From: Microbacterium sp. Gd 4-13
GTDB lineage: Bacteria > Actinomycetota > Actinomycetes > Actinomycetales > Microbacteriaceae
Assembly (NCBI RefSeq): GCF_003095395.1
Contig: NZ_QEIJ01000004.1
Span: 1 to 64,000, forward strand
Length of the DNA: 64,000 nucleotides
Direction of reading: 5' to 3'
Below the pieces are notes generated by a model. The model saw only the letters and a list, made by a program, of their open reading frames with translations, made no database searches and was not told where the DNA came from. Numbering within the stretch: position 1 is the stretch's first letter; each line of letters begins with the position of its first letter. This document shows, one piece after another, positions 51,526 to 59,405 of the stretch. A program made the position numbers and the translations under genes.

Positions 51526-51634
51526 GGAACCTCCGATCCTCGGACTCGAGTCGGGGCAGCGCGGGCGGCTCCGACATCGTCGACGGTGTGCCCTCTCAGG
51601 CTACTCGTCGGCGTTGATCAGAAGCGGGGGGCGT

Positions 51635-52075
51635 TCAGGAGCGGGGGCGCGGGGCGCGCAGCTTCGAGGCGAGATCGCGCAGCTGGGCGAGCTCGTCGTT
51701 CGAAAGGAGCGACATGCGCCGGGCGATCGATGCGCCGTGGATCGACGCGACGCGTCGGAACGACGAGACGCCGGCCTCGGTGGCACGAACCAGGGTGCCG
51801 CGGCCGTCGTCGGGGTCGGGGCATTTCGACAGCAGCCCGTTCGCGACCATGCGGTCGACCAGCCGCGAGACGCTCGGCTGGCTGATGAGCATGTTGGCGG
51901 TCACGTCGCGAAGCCGCGCCGTCATGTCGTCGCCGCGGGTGACCGTGAGCAGCACGTCGTACTCCGCCTGCGACATGTCGCTGTCGTCGAAATCGCCGCG
52001 CAGTTCGTCGAACACCTCGTGCTGGGCTCGGAACAGGCTCTCCCAGGCCTCCACAGCGAGGCGGCGATCTGTCAT
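51635..52075 (-). CDS. MarR-family transcriptional regulator
   Basis: A 146-residue winged-helix regulator. The recognition helix region is MLISQPSVSRLVDRMVANG (about 68-86), followed by the wing DPDDGRGTLV. TAATCT (52083-52088, minus strand) lies 7 nt before the ATG, so the mRNA is probably leaderless. It may act on the divergent large surface protein gene, on the DUF6421 gene, or on itself. Confidence 0.85.
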   Translation of the reverse strand: MTDRRLAVEAWESLFRAQHEVFDELRGDFDDSDMSQAEYDVLLTVTRGDDMTARLRDVTANMLISQPSVSRLVDRMVANGLLSKCPDPDDGRGTLVRATEAGVSSFRRVASIHGASIARRMSLLSNDELAQLRDLASKLRAPRPRS

Positions 52076-52162
52076 GTCTTCCAGATTACGGGTCGGACGC
52101 CGGCGAGGGGCGATGGCGGGGCGGTCGGATGCGGCGCGATATGCCGTCGGGCGTATCACACC

Positions 52163-52185
52163 GAGGTGACGCGGCGCGTCACCTC
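52163..52185. promoter_or_regulatory. 23-nt palindrome upstream of the surface phosphoesterase gene
   Basis: GAGGTGACGCG (52163-52173) and CGCGTCACCTC (52175-52185) are perfect inverted repeats around one G, in the gap between divergent marR and the large secreted protein gene. It could be an operator, possibly for the MarR protein, or a hairpin. Confidence 0.5.
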
Positions 52186-52284
52186 CCGGCCACCTTCTCC
52201 CCCTCCGTGGTTCACGGTCCAGCCTTGCTGCGTCCGTACCTTCGGTCGCGTTTGCACTCCTCCCCCCTGGAAGGCCTGGTCTTC

Positions 52285-55200
52285 GTGCCCTTTTCCCGTT
52301 CCCTCCCCGCAGTAGGCATCGTCGCCGCGCTGGTGTCCGTTCTCGCGCTGGCCCCGTCGGCGACAGCGGCTCCGGCTTCCGCGCCGTCGATCATCGTGAC
52401 CGAGATCGTCGGCGACAACGTCGGTGTCGACAGCTATGAGTACATCGAGGTGCGCAACACGGCGGATGCCGCGATCGATCTCGCCGCATCCGGCATCGCG
52501 TTCGCCTACTCCTACGTCGACTCCGACGTGCGAGACCGCGATGTGCCGCTCACCGTCTCGGAGCCGCTCGTGCTGGACGGCGGCGAGACCGCCGTGCTGT
52601 GGCTGAGCTACACCAGCACGTCGGTCGACTCCTTCGCGCGCTCGATCGAGGAGTTCCGTGCGTACCACTCCGTGCCGGCCGACACCCAGGTGGTGCGGGT
52701 CACGGGGCAGGCAGGCATCGCGAACGCGGGGGACCGCGGCATCCGCGTCGTTCAGGGAGACACGCTCATCTCGTGGTCGCACGTTCCCGCCGGTGGGTTC
52801 GGCGGCGACCTCGCAACGCACTTCCGGTTGCCCCAGGACGCGGCCGACCTCGGGCTCGAGGCGCTGAGCACCTCGGCACCGCGCTCGCCCGGTGTGGTCG
52901 CCCCCGAAGCACTCGTGCGCCCGGAGCCAGATCCGGAGCCTGAGCCCGAGCCCGGCGAAGAAAACCCGTGGCCGCTCGTGGTCACCGAGATCGCACCCGA
53001 CAACGTCTCGTTCGACGACTACGAGTTCTTCGAGGTGCACAACACCACGGCAGCAGACATCGATCTGAACGCCGGGTACTCCTTCCGCTACGGTTCCGAC
53101 CAGTCGGACGCCGTGGACGGCGGTGTCGAACTGGTCGTCGGCGGTGACACCGTCGTGCGCGCGGGCGAGACGATCGTCTACTGGCTCAGCTACACGTCCG
53201 GCAACGTCGATTCGTTCAGCAAGACCGAGGAGCAGTTCCGCACGCAGTGGAGCGTGCCCGCCGAGACCCGCGTGGTGCGGGTGTCGGGTCAGCCCGGTAT
53301 GGCCAACGGCGGAGACCGCGGCATCCGGATCATCCGTGACGGACAGCTCGTCAGTCGTTCGTTCTACCCCGCCGGCTCCGTCGGAGTCGACCTGACGGCG
53401 CACTTCGCCTTGCCCGCCACCCGGGGATCCAAGGCGCTCGACCTGTTCGCGTCGAAGGCGGCTCCCAGCCCCGGTGTCGTCGACCCGGCCGCTCTCGTCG
53501 TGCCCGCCGGGGAACCCACCCCGACTCCCGGCCCCACCGAGACGACACCGCCGGTCGGCGAGCCGTTCGACTCGACGCCCGGGTTCGACCCGCAGCCCGA
53601 TGCGAGGGTGACCACCGCATCGCTGCAGGTGACCGAGGTGCTGCCCGACTCCCGCATCAACCTCGCTGGGTCCGACGCGTACGAGTTCATCGAGGTCTAC
53701 AACGCGAGCGACTCTGCCGTCGACTTCTCGGACTACTCGATCAACTACCTCTACCCCGACAACGGCACGTCGGTGCTGTGGCCGGCCGTCCCCGGCGACG
53801 TCGAGATCGCCCCGGGACAGACCCTGGTCTTCTGGATCAAGAACGGCGGCAACGCGGCGCTCGGCGCGGCGGACTTCAACGCAGCCTTCGGCACGTCGCT
53901 CACGATGGGCGAGAACCTCGTCGAGATCACCAGCGCAGGTATGGCCAACGGCAGCGCCCGCGGCATCGAGGTGGTCACCAACACCGGCCACATCGTGAGC
54001 CAAGCGCTGTACAACATGAACCTGCCGACCGACGATGTGCAGCCCGATCAGGGAATCCGCTACATCGCCGATGAGGAAGACGCCGCGCAGGCCCGCCTGC
54101 TCGACCTCGCTCCCGCCACTCCCGGCACGGTGCAGGCCGACCAGGTGCCGGCCGGTCTGCAGATCGTCCCCGCCGACACCGTGGCGCCCACGATCACCGA
54201 CCGCACCGCCGACTCGATCGCTCCCGGGGCCGACTTCACGCTGACCTTCGAGATCGCCGACGACGTCGACGCTCGCACGGCCACTCTGACGCTTTCGAAC
54301 GACGTCGACTCCGGTTCACGCACCATCAACCTGCGTGACAGCGGCGAGGGTGTCTACACCTACGTCGTCCCCGCCGTCGACCTGACGGGCAAGGCCTGGT
54401 ACGAGTACTCCGTGGTGGCGAGCGATGGCACCAACCAGACGACGCTCGAGACGACCCGCGTGGCCGTCGACGGGGTCGACACCTCGCCCGTGCGTCTGAA
54501 CCTCGACGACGACCAGTTCGTCTCGGGGGTCACCGACGTGATCGCCGCCGGCGAGAGCTACCCCTCCACCGTGCAGCTGTCGATCGGCGGTGAGCAGGTC
54601 GCGACCGAGCCGAGCCTGGAGCGCGCGCCCGTCTTCGCCTTCGAGGTGTCGGGGGTCAACTTCTACTTCAAGAACGGCGTGCTCGTCGGCGACGGCGAAG
54701 ATCGCGATGTCCTGCGCATCTTCGATCACACGATCAACGACTGGGAGACCCTCACGACCGCCGTGCCGCTGGAGCACGTGCGTCAGGGCGACGAGCTCGT
54801 CGTCAGCGTGTGGGCCGGCACCAAGAAGGCGCCGGAGATCGACCTCGGCGAGAACAACGACGACTTCGACATCCGCGGCCTCCGGCTCATCCTCCCCGAC
54901 GGTCGTACGCTCACCCCGAGCGGCTACGACGACCCGTCGAAGGTGCTCGGCATGGGCGACAGTGTCAACGGCTCGGGCGGGCCGACCGGCAAGCTCGACT
55001 ACTTCGACGCGCGGTTCACGCTGCCCGCTGATGCGTTCTCGGCGGTGTCGACCGCATGGGACACCGCGTCTGGGGCGGACGGGCCGGTCGAGATCGTCGC
55101 GTCCGACGGTGGCGACACCGCGACTCGCACCGTGACGGTCGACAACACGGCGCCCGTGGTCACCTCCACGGTCGACGACGAGTACCGGGGCGAGTTCGTC

Positions 55201-57477
55201 CTCGACGCATCCATCACCGACGCGGGAGCGGGCGTCGCCTCGAGCGCCGTCACCCTCGACGGTGAGCCGATCGAGCTTCCGTACACGACGTCGTCGGTGA
55301 CGCTGAGCCCCGGCGACCACGTGATGGAGATCACGGCGGTCGACGCCCTCGGCAACTCCGCGACCTGGTCGGCGACCTTCCAGACCTTCGAGGAGCAGCC
55401 GTCCTCCGACGTCGTCGCGCCGACCGATGGCGCGGAGGTGAAGGCCGGCGACGTGACGCTGCGCGCCACGGTGGATGACCCGATGGGCGACGTGCTCGAC
55501 GTGCAGTTCCTCGAGGGCGAGCGGTTCGATCTCTCCGACGCCGAGGTGACCGCGCAGTCGGGCACCGTCAACGATGCGCTCGACACTCGCCGTGAGGCGG
55601 TCGGGGTGTTGTCGGCCGATGAACTGCGGGCGCTCGCGCCGTTGGACGGCGTCGGGACCGACGTCTCGTCGGCCTCCGAGTTCCCGTACCAGTTGTTCGA
55701 CATCGCGGTGGGCGACGACGTCGCCGGCTCTCAGGTGCGCACCACGTGGCAGGGGCGCGCGAACGCCGATGCGACCGTCTTCCTCTACGCGCTCCGCGGC
55801 GACGGCTCGGGCTGGGACGAGATCGACCGTCACGTCTCGACGACGGACGGCGAGCAGTTCGAGCTCTCGGGAAGCGTTCCGGCGGCGGACCACGTGCGCG
55901 ACGGAAAGGTGCGGATGCTGGTGCAGCACTCCGAGGGGTTCGCGGGCGAGGACCTCAGCACACGCGACTCGGTGATCACGCCGAACAATCCCGACGACGT
56001 GGCGCGGTCGGACTACGACTTCACCCTCGCGTGGGAGTCGGACACCCAGTACTACAACGAGAACACGGTGCCCGGGAATCCCTTCAAGCACCAGGAGGCG
56101 ATCCACTCGTACCTGCTCGACCAGCGTGACGAGCTCAACCTGCAGTACCTGTTCCACACCGGCGACATCGTCGACGACTGGAACCAGGAGTACCAGTGGA
56201 AGGACAACGCCGACCCGCAGTACGCGCGTCTGGACGAGGCGGGTCTGCCGTACGGTGTCCTCGCCGGCAACCACGACGTCGGATCGGAACTGGCCGACTA
56301 CAGCGAGTACGCGAAGTGGTTCGGCGCAGACCGGTTCGCGGGCAACCCCTGGTACGGCGAGAGCTACCAGGACAACCGAGGACACTACGACCTGATCTCG
56401 GCCGGCGGCATCGACTTCATCATGGTCTACCAGGGATGGGGACCCGGTGACGAAGAGATCGCGTGGATGAACGAGGTGCTCGCGCGGTACCCCGATCGCG
56501 TCGCGATCCTGGCGCAGCACGAGTTCATCCTGACCACGGGCGGTCTCGGCGACATCCCGCAGCGGATCCTCGACGAGGTCGTGGCGACGAACCCCAACGT
56601 GAAGATGGTGTTCTCCGGCCACTACCACGACGCCCTCACCCGTGAGGACTCGTTCGACGACGACGGGGACGGCGTGAACGACCGCACCGTCTACTCGATG
56701 CTGTTCGACTACCAGGGGCTGCCCGAGGGCGGCTTGGGGTACCTGCGTCTGCTGCACTTCGACAACGAGGGGGAGAAGATGATGGTACGCACCTACTCCC
56801 CGTCGCTGGACGACTACAACTCCGACGACCCGAACCTGCTCGACCCGGTCATCGATCCGAGTGACCCCTACGTGCACCAGCAGTTCGAGTTGACGTACGA
56901 CCAGCTCGGCATCGTGCCGGGCGTGCGCACCCTGGGCACCGACTCGTTCACGGCCGAGGTGCTCTCCCCGACGCAGATCGCCTCGTTCGAGAACGTCGAG
57001 AGCGGCACCACTGTGGAGGCGACGTGGTCGGTGACGCAGCTCGGCGAGCACGGATGGTACGTGCGCACGACCGATCCCTACGGCGCGGTCGACTACTCGC
57101 CGGTGTCGACGTTCACGGTGGTCGACGCCGCCGTCGAGCCTGAGCCGGAGGAGCCGGGAACGGGTGGACCCGGGACCGGTGAGCCGGGAACGGGTGGGCC
57201 GGGAACGGGTGGGCCGGGAACGGGTGGGCCCGGGACCGGTCAGCCGGGGGCGGGAGAACCGGGGGCGGGTGAGCCGGGTTCGGGTGGTTCCGGATCGGGC
57301 GGCGCCGGCGGTTCGAGCGGTCCGGGTTCTGCGGCAGACACGGCGGGCGGCGGCGACCGCGATCTGGCGACCACGGGTTCCGACGCGGCCGATCTCGCAC
57401 CGTGGGTGTTCGGGGCGTTCGGGCTCGCGCTCGCCGGCGCCCTTCTTCTCCTGCTGCGCCGTCGTCGGGTGATGTAG
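52285..57477 (+). CDS. Wall-anchored lamin-tail/metallophosphoesterase protein
   Basis: A 1730-residue secreted protein. A Sec signal peptide (about 1-35, ending ATAAPASA) is followed by three lamin-tail (LTD) domains starting near 36, 231 and 447, Ig-like and linker regions (about 635-1230), then a calcineurin-like phosphoesterase domain (about 1240-1500) with SDTQ, HTGDIVDD, GNHD, QHE and GHYHD. A Gly/Pro pentapeptide repeat (1623-1667) spans the wall, ending in the sorting signal LATTG (about 1694), a membrane helix and RRRR. LAxTG is the motif of class E sortases. It may release phosphate from nucleotides or other extracellular substrates. The GTG start has GGAAGG 10 nt upstream. Confidence 0.85.
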   Translation: MPFSRSLPAVGIVAALVSVLALAPSATAAPASAPSIIVTEIVGDNVGVDSYEYIEVRNTADAAIDLAASGIAFAYSYVDSDVRDRDVPLTVSEPLVLDGGETAVLWLSYTSTSVDSFARSIEEFRAYHSVPADTQVVRVTGQAGIANAGDRGIRVVQGDTLISWSHVPAGGFGGDLATHFRLPQDAADLGLEALSTSAPRSPGVVAPEALVRPEPDPEPEPEPGEENPWPLVVTEIAPDNVSFDDYEFFEVHNTTAADIDLNAGYSFRYGSDQSDAVDGGVELVVGGDTVVRAGETIVYWLSYTSGNVDSFSKTEEQFRTQWSVPAETRVVRVSGQPGMANGGDRGIRIIRDGQLVSRSFYPAGSVGVDLTAHFALPATRGSKALDLFASKAAPSPGVVDPAALVVPAGEPTPTPGPTETTPPVGEPFDSTPGFDPQPDARVTTASLQVTEVLPDSRINLAGSDAYEFIEVYNASDSAVDFSDYSINYLYPDNGTSVLWPAVPGDVEIAPGQTLVFWIKNGGNAALGAADFNAAFGTSLTMGENLVEITSAGMANGSARGIEVVTNTGHIVSQALYNMNLPTDDVQPDQGIRYIADEEDAAQARLLDLAPATPGTVQADQVPAGLQIVPADTVAPTITDRTADSIAPGADFTLTFEIADDVDARTATLTLSNDVDSGSRTINLRDSGEGVYTYVVPAVDLTGKAWYEYSVVASDGTNQTTLETTRVAVDGVDTSPVRLNLDDDQFVSGVTDVIAAGESYPSTVQLSIGGEQVATEPSLERAPVFAFEVSGVNFYFKNGVLVGDGEDRDVLRIFDHTINDWETLTTAVPLEHVRQGDELVVSVWAGTKKAPEIDLGENNDDFDIRGLRLILPDGRTLTPSGYDDPSKVLGMGDSVNGSGGPTGKLDYFDARFTLPADAFSAVSTAWDTASGADGPVEIVASDGGDTATRTVTVDNTAPVVTSTVDDEYRGEFVLDASITDAGAGVASSAVTLDGEPIELPYTTSSVTLSPGDHVMEITAVDALGNSATWSATFQTFEEQPSSDVVAPTDGAEVKAGDVTLRATVDDPMGDVLDVQFLEGERFDLSDAEVTAQSGTVNDALDTRREAVGVLSADELRALAPLDGVGTDVSSASEFPYQLFDIAVGDDVAGSQVRTTWQGRANADATVFLYALRGDGSGWDEIDRHVSTTDGEQFELSGSVPAADHVRDGKVRMLVQHSEGFAGEDLSTRDSVITPNNPDDVARSDYDFTLAWESDTQYYNENTVPGNPFKHQEAIHSYLLDQRDELNLQYLFHTGDIVDDWNQEYQWKDNADPQYARLDEAGLPYGVLAGNHDVGSELADYSEYAKWFGADRFAGNPWYGESYQDNRGHYDLISAGGIDFIMVYQGWGPGDEEIAWMNEVLARYPDRVAILAQHEFILTTGGLGDIPQRILDEVVATNPNVKMVFSGHYHDALTREDSFDDDGDGVNDRTVYSMLFDYQGLPEGGLGYLRLLHFDNEGEKMMVRTYSPSLDDYNSDDPNLLDPVIDPSDPYVHQQFELTYDQLGIVPGVRTLGTDSFTAEVLSPTQIASFENVESGTTVEATWSVTQLGEHGWYVRTTDPYGAVDYSPVSTFTVVDAAVEPEPEEPGTGGPGTGEPGTGGPGTGGPGTGGPGTGQPGAGEPGAGEPGSGGSGSGGAGGSSGPGSAADTAGGGDRDLATTGSDAADLAPWVFGAFGLALAGALLLLLRRRRVM
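57151..57285 (+). repeat. 15-nt tandem repeat, nine units
   Basis: Nine in-frame 15-nt units, typically GAGCCGGGAACGGGT or GGGCCGGGAACGGGT, encode a [EGQ]PG[TAS]G pentapeptide. Three units are identical or nearly so, so the copy number is likely to vary by slippage. The repeat forms the flexible wall-spanning region of the surface protein. Confidence 0.9.
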
Positions 57478-57494
57478 GCGACATCGAGGAATCA

Positions 57495-57540
57495 AGCGGC
57501 GGATGCTGCGGGCTCACCGAGGCTCGCAGCATCCGCCGCT
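57495..57540. terminator. Bidirectional terminator
   Basis: A perfect 16-bp stem (57495-57510 with 57525-57540) and 14-nt loop between the convergent surface-protein and HNH genes. Both arms contain GGATGCTGC or its complement. Confidence 0.85.
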
Positions 57541-57554
57541 CTGCTGCCGTTCGG

Positions 57555-58979
57555 TCAGGCGCCGGGGGCTGCCCTCGACAGGGCGGACAGTCGGCGTTGC
57601 GGCGAGCCCGCGGTGGTGCGCCATCGTTGGGCGGGGTCGAGCCATCGAGGCGCCCTGATCCATGGCACGCCGCGCACCATCCGGATCTCCCACCCGGCGG
57701 TCTCGATCGTCCGATGATGGTGCCAACACAGCAGGACGCCGTTGTCGGTATGGGTCGGGCCGCCCTGCGCGGCAGGTCGCACGTGATGCACCTCGCACCA
57801 CGCGGCGGGAACGTGGCATCCGGGAATGATGCACTCCCCGTCTCGCACTCCGATGGCGCGCCGCGTGTGAGCGGGGAAGATGCGCTGCGGCGACCCGAGC
57901 TCGACGATGCGCCCGTCGGGTGCGATCACGAGGCGTTGCACCGCTCCGGCGCACCCGATGTGGCGGGCGACGGAGATCGGCACGGCGCCGGCGTCGCGCG
58001 CTCCCGAGACGAAGGCGACGCCGTCGTCGCGGGCGAGCTGTTCTTCTGACGCGGTCACGACGAGAGTCGGGGCGGCGCCGCCCAGGAGCGGCGCGTCTTT
58101 CGCTCCCGCGGCGACGTGAAGCACCCCCGACAGAGCGTCGTGGCGCCGCTGGGCCTGCGTGCGCGGGTCGATCAACGGGTCGTCGCTGTCGAACTCCGCG
58201 TCGTCGGGGACGAAGGTCGGGCCGGCCGTCACGCGAGGGTTGAGGTAGGCGCCGATCATGCGCTGGAGCTGCGCGGCGACCTCGGGCAAGAGGTCGCCCC
58301 GCATCGGAACGATCCCGTCGCGCTCGCGGCCGATCGAGAGGGATCGACGACGTTCTGCGCGATCGCGGTCGGGCAGGGCGCCGTCGGGGTCGAGGTGGAG
58401 CGCCCAGACCTTGGCCATGATCGAGACCTCGTCGGCAGAGACTGCCGGTGATGCGATCGTGCCCGCCGCCGCGTCGACGAGGGCCTGCTCGGCGGCATCG
58501 ATCTCGTCTGCGGCGACACCGCGATCACGAAGCGGGATGAGCGCGTCGGCGATCGCGGCTGCTGCGTCGGTGCCGATCTCACCCGAGAGCACAGCGGCGC
58601 GCACATGGTCGAGAGGCGCCGGCAGGCCCTCGCCCGTCAGCGACGTTCGGCGGCGCAGGGGAGGCGCGGCCTTCAGGCGTCGTCGTGCCGTTGCGCTCGA
58701 AACGAGCGTCACTCTCTCGATCAATTCGGACGCCGACCTGCATCCGCGAACCCGGGAGAGGATCTCGTCACCGCGTTCAGGCCGCGATCGGTGGCCGATC
58801 TCGCCCGCGATATCGATCCGCAGCGCATCGATGAGTCGTCCGAGAGATTCGGCATCGGCGGCCAGGTCGAGCAGGCGGTCGTCGTCGGCCCCACGGATGC
58901 CGTCGCCCTCGAGCATCGGCGCGAGCGCGATGCGGAGCGCATCGAGGGCCTCGCCGATCTCGGTTCGCCGGTGTGTCAT
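57555..58979 (-). CDS. DUF222/HNH endonuclease-domain protein (13E12 family)
   Basis: A 474-residue protein. The N-terminal 300 residues are DUF222 (13E12 repeat type); the C-terminal HNH domain has CIIPGC, CEVHHVRPAAQGG, and CWHHHRTIE, with the zinc cysteines and catalytic histidines kept. Such genes are often multicopy in Actinobacteria and have been linked to mobile DNA and to the DNA-damage response. The ATG at 58979 has CAGAAT 6 nt upstream behind a RecA-NDp-type box. The target is unknown. Confidence 0.87.
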   Translation of the reverse strand: MTHRRTEIGEALDALRIALAPMLEGDGIRGADDDRLLDLAADAESLGRLIDALRIDIAGEIGHRSRPERGDEILSRVRGCRSASELIERVTLVSSATARRRLKAAPPLRRRTSLTGEGLPAPLDHVRAAVLSGEIGTDAAAAIADALIPLRDRGVAADEIDAAEQALVDAAAGTIASPAVSADEVSIMAKVWALHLDPDGALPDRDRAERRRSLSIGRERDGIVPMRGDLLPEVAAQLQRMIGAYLNPRVTAGPTFVPDDAEFDSDDPLIDPRTQAQRRHDALSGVLHVAAGAKDAPLLGGAAPTLVVTASEEQLARDDGVAFVSGARDAGAVPISVARHIGCAGAVQRLVIAPDGRIVELGSPQRIFPAHTRRAIGVRDGECIIPGCHVPAAWCEVHHVRPAAQGGPTHTDNGVLLCWHHHRTIETAGWEIRMVRGVPWIRAPRWLDPAQRWRTTAGSPQRRLSALSRAAPGA

Positions 58980-58985
58980 GCATAC

Positions 58986-59009
58986 ATTCTGGCGGGGGCC
59001 TCCGACATC
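58986..59009 (-). promoter_or_regulatory. RecA-NDp/PafBC-type promoter of the DUF222/HNH gene
   Basis: On the minus strand GATGTCGGAG (59009-59000), 8 nt, CAGAAT (58991-58986), 6 nt, ATG. Genes of the 13E12 type belong to the LexA-independent damage regulon in Mycobacterium tuberculosis, which supports the reading. Confidence 0.78.
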
Positions 59010-59103
59010 GTCAGGCCCAGATCAGAGGCACAATCACTCCTGTGGAAAACGCGGCGCACGGGCGGTCTGGGGAGGAGAGGAAGACACGTCGCCGGGAACA
59101 AGT

Positions 59104-59137
59104 AAGGGCCGGTCGGAGAGGCTTCCGACCGGCCCTT
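59104..59137. terminator. Strong hairpin, possible terminator of an untranslated RNA
   Basis: A perfect 14-bp stem (59104-59117 with 59124-59137) with a 6-nt loop, bounded by AA and TT. No gene on the + strand ends here and the flanking genes are divergent, so it may end a small RNA or serve as a leader hairpin. Confidence 0.55.
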
Positions 59138-59215
59138 GTCCCTTGCACCAAGAGTGTCCTGCAATCACATGTTCGGTAGCTGCCACAGCAAAACAACTAC
59201 CGTTCCTGAACTCTA

Positions 59216-59237
59216 TAACGGAGAGGTAACGGAAGGG
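59216..59237 (+). promoter_or_regulatory. Direct repeat TAACGGA, 11-nt period, before trkH
   Basis: TAACGGAGAGG is followed directly by TAACGGAAGGG. Repeats one helical turn apart are typical binding sites of OmpR-type response regulators. The regulator is not in this window. Confidence 0.4.
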
Positions 59238-59405
59238 AAGGGCTGCCGTTATGTTTCTGTGATTATTTCGAGATGATGCTCGTGACGTCGGGTTGCGGGC
59301 GCCACGGTGCGCGCCAGGTGCGTGATGCGTCGGTCGCAGAGGGTCAGACGTGAGATCGTTGGCTGTGCGTGGATGGCAATGGCCGAAGGGGTCGCGGTAG
59401 CGCGG

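Larger units (their letters stand above)
59010..59405. other. Gene-free region before trkH
   Basis: About 400 bases without a convincing protein gene. It contains a 14-bp hairpin (59104-59137), an 11-nt direct repeat (59216-59237) and an ATAACGG/CCGTTAT inverted repeat (59215-59221 with 59246-59252). It is less GC-rich than the flanks around 59150-59280. I see no match to the c-di-AMP (ydaO) riboswitch often found before potassium transporters. Confidence 0.6.

Noticed and set aside
51569..51578. A fifth GATGTCGGAG 10-mer before the DUF6421 gene
   Set aside because: The hexamer 8 nt later is GCTGCC, which is not a -10 box, and the gene starts 44 nt further on with a strong ribosome binding site.
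57151..57285. Repeats that might suggest a CRISPR array
   Set aside because: Units are 15 nt, directly adjacent without spacers, in frame within a gene, and encode a Gly/Pro pentapeptide.
54316..57495. A 1059-codon minus-strand frame opposite the surface phosphoesterase
   Set aside because: It is antisense to a gene with signal peptide, domains and sorting signal, and has no recognisable domain.
59140..59300. Possible c-di-AMP (ydaO) riboswitch upstream of trkH
   Set aside because: The conserved ydaO sequence blocks are not present and the helices do not fit its two-fold layout.
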